Source of the DNA: an uncultured Clostridia bacterium
GTDB lineage: Bacteria; Bacillota; Clostridia; UBA1381
Assembly (NCBI GenBank): GCA_934462945.1
Contig: CAKSJF010000042.1
Span: 1-21,581 of the forward strand
Length of the DNA stretch: 21,581 nucleotides
Reading direction: 5' to 3'
The notes beneath the pieces are model-generated. The model was not told where the DNA came from. It worked only from the letters and a program-made list of their open reading frames with translations, and did no database searches. The first letter of the stretch is position 1; each line of letters begins with the position of its first letter. Both the position numbers and the translations under genes were made by a program. Of this stretch, positions 7,664-14,230 are shown piece after piece.

Positions 7664-8539
7664 ATGCAAAATATTTTACCATACCTGCTAGCAGGAATTT
7701 CAGTCGGCGGTCAGTATGCACTGATCGCAATCGGATATACCATGGTTTACGGAATCCTGAGACTGATTAACTTTGCCCACGGCGATATTTTTACCGTCGC
7801 CGGATTTCTGCTGGTTTATTTATCGGCGGTGCTGCCGCTCCCGGTTTCTCTGCCGCTGGTGATTATTATCACAGTATTTCTGGGCGTTCTGGTGGAGCGC
7901 GTGGCATATAAGCCGCTTCGTACCGCCCCCCGTATGTCGATTATGATATCGGCAATCGGTGTTTCTTATTTATTGCAAAATCTGCTCTGGTATATCACCG
8001 GCGGTCTTGCAAAAATGTATCCGAAAATTCCATGGATCAGCGACAGCGTGCAGGTATTCGGCTGCACCACCTCGCGTGTTACCGTTATTACCCCGATTCT
8101 CACGATTGCTTTGGTTGCCGTTTTGGTGCTTCTGATTCAGAAAACAAAGATCGGTATGGCAATGCGTGCAGCATCAAAGGATTTTGAAACGGCACAGCTG
8201 ATGGGAATTAAAATTGACAGCGTCATCCGTATGACCTTTATTATCGGTTCTGCCCTGGCTGCTGTCGGCTCTATGCTTTATTTTTCAAACTATCAGACCG
8301 TTACCCCGACAGTGGGTGCGATGCCTGGTTTAAAAGCATTCGTAGCTGCCGTATTCGGCGGAATCGGTTCGATTCCGGGCGCTGTTTTGGGTGCGTTTGT
8401 AATTGGTATTTGTGAAAGCTTTATTAAAGGCGCAGGCTATACCACCTTTAGTGATGCATTTACCTTTGCGCTTTTGATTGTGATATTAGTAGTAAAGCCG
8501 ACTGGTTTGTTCGGCGAAAATCTGACGGAGAAGGTGTAA
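7664..8539 (+). CDS. livH: Branched-chain amino acid ABC transporter permease LivH
   Basis: Start at ATG 7664, with TTGGAGGG 7 nt upstream; an in-frame ATG at 7589 would add 25 unlikely polar residues and read through the intergenic stem-loop. 291 residues, with about 8-9 hydrophobic segments of the BPD_transp_2 family. The N-terminal hallmark GISVGGQYALIAIGYTMVYG with LINFAHGDIF is characteristic of LivH, and the ATPase-coupling loop AMRAASKDFETAQLMGIK lies near residues 167-184. The C-terminus carries the usual AVFGGIGSIPGAVLGAF segment. It pairs with LivM in the membrane. The stop precedes livM by 3 bp, indicating tight cotranscription. Confidence 0.94.
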   Translation: MQNILPYLLAGISVGGQYALIAIGYTMVYGILRLINFAHGDIFTVAGFLLVYLSAVLPLPVSLPLVIIITVFLGVLVERVAYKPLRTAPRMSIMISAIGVSYLLQNLLWYITGGLAKMYPKIPWISDSVQVFGCTTSRVTVITPILTIALVAVLVLLIQKTKIGMAMRAASKDFETAQLMGIKIDSVIRMTFIIGSALAAVGSMLYFSNYQTVTPTVGAMPGLKAFVAAVFGGIGSIPGAVLGAFVIGICESFIKGAGYTTFSDAFTFALLIVILVVKPTGLFGENLTEKV

Positions 8540-8542
8540 TCA

Positions 8543-9649
8543 ATGAAAAAATCAAATTCAAAAAGCACATTGATCAGCGCCATTCTCATCATTGCGCTGA
8601 TGGCGCTGATCATTGTCTTAGACAATATTCCAAATGTTCCGGCACTGCTTCTGACGGTTTTAAGAAAGGGTGCGGTTTACTCTTTAGTAGCTGTTTCTAT
8701 GAATCTCTTAAACGGCTTTACCGGACTTTTCTCGCTGGGACAGGCAGGCTTTATGCTTTTGGGTGCATATACTTACGCGGTTCTGACCATTCCGGTAGAA
8801 CGGCATGCGTCTGTTTACCAGTACTTTAACGGCGGAATTGTGAATTTCACCATTCCGATGATCCCGGCGCTCATTTGTGCCGGTTTAATGGCGGCGCTGT
8901 TCGCATTTCTGATCGGTCTGCCGGTGTTAAAATTAAAAAGCGACTATCTTGCCATTGCCACACTCGGCTTTGCAGAAATCGTCCGTTCACTGGTGCAGTT
9001 CGATAAATTCGGTCCGGTTACCAATGCTTCAAACCTGCTTTACGGTTTCCCAAGCTTTGCGGATTTCTCCATTAAAATCGGATCAAAGACACTGAGTCTG
9101 ACCACGTTTATTCCGTTTTTGATGTCCGGCATCTGTATCTTTTTGATCGTGCTTTTGATTAATTCAACCTATGGACGCGCCTTTAAGGCAATCCGGGATG
9201 ATGAAATTGCAGCAGAGGCAATGGGCATTAACTTAGCAAAGCACAAGAGAATGTCCTTTATTATCAGCTCATTCTTTGCCGGTATTTCCGGAGCGATGCT
9301 TGCGATGTACCAGGCAAGCGTACAGGCAACCGTCTTTAAGGCTGCTATGACCTATGAGATTCTTCTGATCGTGGTAATCGGCGGAATCGGTTCTGTTTCC
9401 GGTTCCTGTATCGGTTCGTTCCTCTTTATCGCATGCAGCGAGTGGTGGCTGAGATTTTTAGATAATGAAACCTTTTTCGGTTCGTTTAAAGTGCCTCTTT
9501 TACGGAGCGGATTCCGAATGGTGGTATTCTCGGTTGTGATCATGCTGATCGTGCTGTTCCGCCGAGAGGGAATTATGGGCGATAAAGAGCTTCCTGCGCT
9601 ATTTAAAAAGCGCAAAAAATCCCCGAAAAAGGAGGGTGCGTCCAAATGA
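8543..9649 (+). CDS. livM: Branched-chain amino acid ABC transporter permease LivM
   Basis: 368 residues with about 10 hydrophobic segments. LivM hallmarks are NLLNGFTGLFSLGQAGFMLLGAY near residues 52-74, LKSDYLAIATLGFAEIVR, the coupling loop AIRDDEIAAEAMGINLAKHK, and GGIGSVSGSCIGSF near the end. The C-terminus is a basic cytoplasmic tail ending in KKRKKSPKKEGASK. The start has GGAGAAGG 8 nt upstream. The stop overlaps the livG start as ATGA (9646-9649), which suggests translational coupling. Confidence 0.94.
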   Translation: MKKSNSKSTLISAILIIALMALIIVLDNIPNVPALLLTVLRKGAVYSLVAVSMNLLNGFTGLFSLGQAGFMLLGAYTYAVLTIPVERHASVYQYFNGGIVNFTIPMIPALICAGLMAALFAFLIGLPVLKLKSDYLAIATLGFAEIVRSLVQFDKFGPVTNASNLLYGFPSFADFSIKIGSKTLSLTTFIPFLMSGICIFLIVLLINSTYGRAFKAIRDDEIAAEAMGINLAKHKRMSFIISSFFAGISGAMLAMYQASVQATVFKAAMTYEILLIVVIGGIGSVSGSCIGSFLFIACSEWWLRFLDNETFFGSFKVPLLRSGFRMVVFSVVIMLIVLFRREGIMGDKELPALFKKRKKSPKKEGASK

Positions 9650-10488
9650 GTGAAAACGTATTAAAGATCGAAAACGCAACCATCCAGTTTGGCGGCGTAG
9701 TCGCTGTGGACAACCTTTCTATGGAGGTAAACAAGGGCGAAATCGTTTCCCTGATCGGTCCGAACGGCGCAGGAAAAACGACTGCATTCAATATTATCAC
9801 CGGTGTTTATGCACCGACCAACGGAAAGGTTGAGTTTTTGGGAGAAACCGTTGTGGAAAATTATCCGCACGGAAAGATGAAAAAGCTTTATAAGGGCGAA
9901 AACCGCGGCATGTATCATCATAAAATTGCCCCGACACCCGACAAACTGACCAAACGCGGCATGGCAAGAACCTTTCAGAATATCCGTCTTTGGAAGAACC
10001 TGACGGTATTTGAAAATGTTCTGATTGCAACCCATTTGCGCAAAAAGAGTAATCTCTTTACCGCCGCATTCCATCTCAACTTCCGGGAGGAGCAGAAAAT
10101 GCGCCAGGAGGTGGAGGATTTATTAAAGCTTGTTGGACTTTATGAGGAGCGCGAGGAAAAAGCCACCTCTCTTCCTTACGGAAAGCAGCGGCGTTTAGAA
10201 ATTGCGCGCGCACTTGCCACCGAACCAAAGCTCCTGCTTTTAGACGAGCCGGCAGCCGGCATGAATCCGCAAGAAACAAAGGAATTAACGCAGTTTATTG
10301 CAGAAATCAAAGAACAATTCCAGATCACCATTCTTTTGATTGAGCATCATATGAATTTGGTCATGGACATTTCCGACCGGATTTATGTTTTAGATTTCGG
10401 AAAGCTGATTGCAAAGGGAACTCCGGCAGAAATTCAGAATGACCAGCGCGTCATCGATGCATATTTGGGGGTGAGTGAGGATGCTTAA
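9646..10488 (+). CDS. livG: Branched-chain amino acid ABC transporter ATPase LivG
   Basis: 280 residues. Walker A GPNGAGKTT (38-46), Q-loop region RTFQNIRLW (108-116), signature LPYGK (176-180, in place of LSGGQ; a Y-G form is normal for LivG), Walker B LLLLDEP (Asp200, Glu201) and switch His234 in IEHHMNLVM. A segment at about 70-100 (KMKKLYKGENRGMYHHKIAPTP is part of it) is an insertion relative to E. coli LivG and makes this protein longer. It hydrolyses ATP with LivF to drive import. It overlaps livM by 4 bp and livF by 8 bp. Confidence 0.95.
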   Translation: MSENVLKIENATIQFGGVVAVDNLSMEVNKGEIVSLIGPNGAGKTTAFNIITGVYAPTNGKVEFLGETVVENYPHGKMKKLYKGENRGMYHHKIAPTPDKLTKRGMARTFQNIRLWKNLTVFENVLIATHLRKKSNLFTAAFHLNFREEQKMRQEVEDLLKLVGLYEEREEKATSLPYGKQRRLEIARALATEPKLLLLDEPAAGMNPQETKELTQFIAEIKEQFQITILLIEHHMNLVMDISDRIYVLDFGKLIAKGTPAEIQNDQRVIDAYLGVSEDA

Positions 10489-11185
10489 AATTGACAATTT
10501 AGAGGTTGCCTATGGCGGAATCCAGGCGCTCCGCGGCATTAGCCTGGAAGTGCCGGACGGAAAAATCATCACTCTGATCGGTGCAAACGGAGCAGGAAAA
10601 TCGACCACACTCCGTACCGTTTCCGGCTTAGTGAAAGCATCCGGCGGATCGGTTACCTATAACGGCAAGGAACTTCTCGGCATGCCGATTCATAAGATAC
10701 TCTCTGAAGGCATTGCCCTTGTTCCGGAGGGACGGCGCGTTTTTTCGGATTTGACCGTATTAGAAAATCTGCGCGTGGGTGCATATCTTCGGAAAGACAA
10801 GGCAGAAATTGCAAAGGATATTGAGTGGATTTATACCCTCTTTCCGCGGCTTTCAGAGCGAAACTGGCAGATGGCAGGAACGCTTTCCGGCGGCGAACAG
10901 CAGATGCTTGCAGTTGCAAGAGCATTAATGAGCCGTCCAAAGCTGATCATGATGGACGAGCCGTCACTTGGTCTTGCACCGCTGGTGGTACAGGGGATTT
11001 TCGATATTATTAAGGAAATCAATAAACAGGGCGTAACCGTCCTCCTGATTGAGCAAAACGCAAATATGGCGCTCAAGGTTGCCGACTATGCCTACGTTCT
11101 GGAAACCGGTCATGTCACCATGAAAGGAACAGGCGCAGAGCTTTTGGCAAATGAGGATGTAAAAAAAGCTTATTTAGGAAACTAA
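10481..11185 (+). CDS. livF: Branched-chain amino acid ABC transporter ATPase LivF
   Basis: Start at ATG 10481, with GGGGGTGAG upstream inside livG; a GTG at 10475 is two codons earlier and less likely. 234 residues: Walker A GANGAGKST (34-42), VPEGRRVFSDLTVLENL (81-97, a LivF hallmark), signature LSGGE (135-139), Walker B LIMMDEP (Asp159, Glu160), then SLGLAPLVV, also typical of LivF. The start lies 8 bp inside livG in another frame, so translation is probably coupled. It is the last gene of the liv operon; the shared terminator lies 23 bp past the stop. Confidence 0.95.
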   Translation: MLKIDNLEVAYGGIQALRGISLEVPDGKIITLIGANGAGKSTTLRTVSGLVKASGGSVTYNGKELLGMPIHKILSEGIALVPEGRRVFSDLTVLENLRVGAYLRKDKAEIAKDIEWIYTLFPRLSERNWQMAGTLSGGEQQMLAVARALMSRPKLIMMDEPSLGLAPLVVQGIFDIIKEINKQGVTVLLIEQNANMALKVADYAYVLETGHVTMKGTGAELLANEDVKKAYLGN

Positions 11186-11200
11186 TGATCATGATTGATA

Positions 11201-11241
11201 AAAAAATGTGCAGAACGCGTCGCGTTCTGCACGATTTTTTT
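11201..11241. terminator. Bidirectional terminator between livF (+) and glyS (-)
   Basis: A stem of at least 10 bp (11208-11217 with 11223-11232) is flanked by six A on the left and seven T on the right. It is the only structure in the 57-bp gap between two convergent genes, so it must serve both. Its right T-run ends one base from the glyS stop codon. Confidence 0.9.
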
Positions 11242-11242
11242 A

Positions 11243-12634
11243 TTAAAATGCAAGCTTGGATTCAATAAACTGTTCTAAATCTTCAATTTTCACACGTTCC
11301 TGCTGCATGGTGTCGCGGTCGCGGACGGTAACCGAACCGTCGGTTTCAGAATCAAAGTCATAGGTGATGCAGAAAGGTGTTCCGATTTCGTCCTGTCTGC
11401 GGTAACGCTTACCGATCGAACCTGCTTCGTCATATTCGCAGTTATACTTTTTGCTTAATGCCTCATAAACCTTTCCTGCACCCTCGGAGAGCTTTTTGGA
11501 AAGCGGCAGAACGGCAGCTTTGACCGGCGCTAATGCCGGATGCAGATGCAGAACTACGCGGCTGTCTCCGCCCTCTAATTCTTCTTCGTCATATGCTTCT
11601 ACTAAAAAAGCAAGCGCAACACGGTCCGCACCTAAGGACGGCTCAATGCAATAAGGCACATAGCGTTCGTTTGTCATCGGATCGATATATTCCATGCTTT
11701 CGCCGGAATGGGTCTGATGCTGCTTTAAGTCGAAATCGGTACGGTCTGCAATGCCCCAAAGCTCGCCCCAGCCAAACGGGAACACGAACTCAATATCGGT
11801 GGTTGCATTGGAATAATGAGAAAGCTCCTCCGGAGAATGGTCGCGGAAACGAACATTTTCCTCTTTAATACCAAGATTTAAAAGCCACTTCATGCAATAG
11901 TCTTTCCAGTAATAGAACCAATCCATATCCTTTCCGGGTGCGCAGAAAAATTCCAGCTCCATCTGCTCAAATTCACGGGTACGGAAGGTGAAGTTACCCG
12001 GTGTGATCTCGTTTCGGAAAGATTTACCGATCTGACCGATTCCAAACGGTACTTTTTTACGAGAGGTACGCTGAACGCTTTTAAAGTTTACAAAGATACC
12101 CTGAGCCGTTTCCGGACGCAGATATACCACAGAGGAGGAATCCTCGGTAACGCCCTGGAACGTCTTAAACATCAGGTTAAACTGACGGATACCGGTAAAG
12201 TTGTGCTTGCCGCATTCCGGGCAGACAATGTTATGCTCGTTGATATAATCCATCATCTTTTCGTTGCTCCAGCCGTCTACCACGATGCTTTCGCCGTTTT
12301 GAAAAGCGTAGTCCTCAATCAGCTTGTCGGCTCTGTGCCGTGCTTTACATTCTTTACAGTCCATCAGAGGATCGGAAAAACCGCCCACATGTCCCGAAGC
12401 AACCCAGGTTTGCGGATTCATCAGAATCGCGCAGTCCACACCCACGTTATAGGGAGATTCCTGGATGAACTTTTTCCACCATGCTTTTTTTACGTTGTTT
12501 TTAAACTCCACGCCAAGCGGACCGTAGTCCCAGGTATTTGCCAGACCGCCGTAGATTTCACTTCCGGGGAAGATATAGCCTCTGCCTTTGCAAAGCGCAA
12601 CGATTTTATCCATTGTCTTTTCTAAATTTTTCAT
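11243..12634 (-). CDS. glyS: Glycyl-tRNA synthetase, single-chain class II type
   Basis: 463 residues; the alpha2-type (GlyQS/GRS1-like) enzyme that charges tRNA-Gly. N-terminal landmarks are GRGYIFPGSEIYGGLANTWDYGPLG (partly shown here as residues 17-41). Motif 2 is around FRNEITPGNFTFRTREFEQ (206-224) and motif 3 is EPSLGADRVALAF. A CxxC pair at Cys93/Cys96 and another at Cys138/Cys141 form a probable zinc site in the insertion domain. The C-terminal anticodon-binding domain starts near HPALAPVKAAVLP and contains KRYRRQDEIGTPFCITYDFD. The ATG at 12634 has only a weak RBS (AAAGG, about 11 nt upstream). The leader from the promoter at 12671-12699 is about 30 nt, so it lacks the glycine T-box often found before this gene in Bacillota. 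Confidence 0.97.
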   Translation of the reverse strand: MKNLEKTMDKIVALCKGRGYIFPGSEIYGGLANTWDYGPLGVEFKNNVKKAWWKKFIQESPYNVGVDCAILMNPQTWVASGHVGGFSDPLMDCKECKARHRADKLIEDYAFQNGESIVVDGWSNEKMMDYINEHNIVCPECGKHNFTGIRQFNLMFKTFQGVTEDSSSVVYLRPETAQGIFVNFKSVQRTSRKKVPFGIGQIGKSFRNEITPGNFTFRTREFEQMELEFFCAPGKDMDWFYYWKDYCMKWLLNLGIKEENVRFRDHSPEELSHYSNATTDIEFVFPFGWGELWGIADRTDFDLKQHQTHSGESMEYIDPMTNERYVPYCIEPSLGADRVALAFLVEAYDEEELEGGDSRVVLHLHPALAPVKAAVLPLSKKLSEGAGKVYEALSKKYNCEYDEAGSIGKRYRRQDEIGTPFCITYDFDSETDGSVTVRDRDTMQQERVKIEDLEQFIESKLAF

Positions 12635-12670
12635 CTTGTAACACGCCTTTCAAAATTCTTCAATAAAATT

Positions 12671-12699
12671 ATTTTATCAGAAATTCCAGCTATAGTCAA
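12671..12699 (-). promoter_or_regulatory. glyS promoter
   Basis: On the minus strand: -35 TTGACT (12694-12699), 17-bp spacer, -10 TAAAAT (12671-12676). It is about 37 bp upstream of the glyS ATG. The rest of the divergent gap (12700-12852) is AT-rich; I could not assign a confident murA promoter in it. Confidence 0.8.
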
Positions 12700-12852
12700 G
12701 GATTTTAGGTAATTTTCAAAAAATCATAAAATCGTTCAATAATTTTTTTGATTTTTGGTGTATTTTTCCGAAACTGCTTAACGTTTCAACAATAAAAAAT
12801 GATTCTTTGGGGATAATAAAATTGAAATTAAAAAAAAGGAGCTGCAAGGGTT

Positions 12853-14103
12853 ATGTCAAAAATTATTGTGAAAAATAATGGCGCACTTCGGGGAGAGGTG
12901 GAAATCGGAGGGTCTAAAAATGCGGCGCTTCCGATCCTTGCTGCGTCCATTCTAACAAGAGGAAAGAACCGGATTTTAGGCTTGCCGCATCTAAGCGATA
13001 TTGCTATTATGTATTCTCTTTTAGAGAGTCTCGGGGCGCGGATTTCAGAGTTTCCGGACGGGATTGAAATTGACACGTCCAGTGTGTTTCAGTATTCTGC
13101 ACCTTATGAACAGGTGATCAAGATGCGCGGCTCGTTCCTTTTGGCAGGACCGCTGCTTTCGGTGCTGGGAAAGGCACGGATTTGTCTTCCCGGCGGATGT
13201 CCGATCGGCAGCCGTCCGATTGATCTGCACCTAAAAGGCTTTGCGCGCCTGGGTGCGTCTATTTCGCAGGAACACGGATATATTGAATTAGAGGCGCAAA
13301 AGCTTTCCGGCGCGAAAATTTATTTAGATTTTCCGAGCGTGGGTGCAACGGAAAATCTTATTATGGCGGCATGCTGTGCAGAGGGGGAAACGCTGATTGA
13401 AAATGCGGCAGTCGAGCCGGAAATTGAGGATTTAGCGCAATTTTTAAACCGCCAGGGTGCGCAGATTGAGGGGGCAGGGAGTGACACAGTGCGGATTTTG
13501 GGGGTGGAGTCCCTGTCTGGCTGTGAACATCGGATCATCACCGACCGGATTGAGGCAGGAACGTATATGGCGGCATTTGCGATCACAAAGGGGCGCGGAC
13601 GGGTGAAAAACGTGCATATTGATCATGTGCGTCCGATGATTGCAAAGCTTTTGGAAATGGGGGTAGAGGTGAGCGAGGAGCCGGGAGCGGTGTTGGTGAA
13701 TGCCCGGAGAAAGCTCCGCGCCACAGACATTAAAACCATGCCGTTTCCGGGATTTCCGACCGATATGCAGGCGCCGTTTGGCGGACTGTTGAGTGTGGCG
13801 CAGGGAACGGGCGTGATTGTTGAGACGGTTTTTGAAAACCGTTTTCTGCATGTGGGAGAATTGAACCGGATGGGGGCGAATATCCGGATTGACGGACGCA
13901 CATCGGTGATTCAGGGTGTTCCGCAGCTGACCGGTGCAAAGGTGCATGCGGCAGATCTGCGCGGCGGTGCGGCTTTGATTCTTGCCGGGCTTTCTGCCGG
14001 CGGTGTGACCGAGATCGACGGGGTGGAGCATATCCGGCGCGGCTATGACCGGATTGTGGAAAAGCTGTCACGGCTGGGAGCAGAAATAGAATTAGAGGAA
14101 TGA
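12853..14103 (+). CDS. murA: UDP-N-acetylglucosamine 1-carboxyvinyltransferase
   Basis: 416 residues; the first committed step of peptidoglycan synthesis, moving enolpyruvate from PEP to UDP-GlcNAc in the cytoplasm. Key residues are Lys22-Asn23 in GGSKNAALP, catalytic Cys116 in PGGCPIGSRPIDLHLKGF (Cys115 in E. coli, the fosfomycin target), GATEN, the DRIEAGTYM segment, and FPTDMQAPFGGLL with the conserved Asp. The Cys is retained, so fosfomycin sensitivity at the target level is expected. Low-GC Gram-positives often carry two copies (murA/murZ); the sequence does not settle which paralogue this is. AAGGAG lies 11 nt upstream of the ATG, and AAGGG is nearer. It is divergent from glyS. Confidence 0.96.
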   Translation: MSKIIVKNNGALRGEVEIGGSKNAALPILAASILTRGKNRILGLPHLSDIAIMYSLLESLGARISEFPDGIEIDTSSVFQYSAPYEQVIKMRGSFLLAGPLLSVLGKARICLPGGCPIGSRPIDLHLKGFARLGASISQEHGYIELEAQKLSGAKIYLDFPSVGATENLIMAACCAEGETLIENAAVEPEIEDLAQFLNRQGAQIEGAGSDTVRILGVESLSGCEHRIITDRIEAGTYMAAFAITKGRGRVKNVHIDHVRPMIAKLLEMGVEVSEEPGAVLVNARRKLRATDIKTMPFPGFPTDMQAPFGGLLSVAQGTGVIVETVFENRFLHVGELNRMGANIRIDGRTSVIQGVPQLTGAKVHAADLRGGAALILAGLSAGGVTEIDGVEHIRRGYDRIVEKLSRLGAEIELEE

Positions 14104-14165
14104 CGCGTTTTTTGCTAAAACAATATATATTTTTGAACAAAAAACAGGTAGAACAAGGGAATGCC

Positions 14166-14193
14166 TTGACAAAAAACTTTTTTTTGGTAAAAT
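14166..14193 (+). promoter_or_regulatory. Promoter of the TIM-barrel/acyl-CoA synthetase gene
   Basis: -35 TTGACA (14166-14171), 16-bp spacer, -10 TAAAAT (14188-14193). The start point near 14200 gives a 30-nt leader containing AAGGAG (14216-14221). It separates this gene from murA as its own transcription unit. Confidence 0.8.
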
Positions 14194-14230
14194 AAGAGCA
14201 TAACATTTCACAGACAAGGAGATCACAGAT

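Noticed and set aside
12635..12700. Possible T-box or riboswitch upstream of glyS
   Set aside because: The leader is about 30 nt with no T-box sequence or long stem.
12700..12852. murA promoter
   Set aside because: Several AT-rich -10-like strings exist, but none has a credible -35 at 16-18 bp, so I do not call one.
13444..14206. Overlapping minus-strand open frames of 195 and 158 codons opposite murA
   Set aside because: Antisense to a clear full-length MurA, with low-complexity, Pro/Ser/His-rich translations and no start signals.
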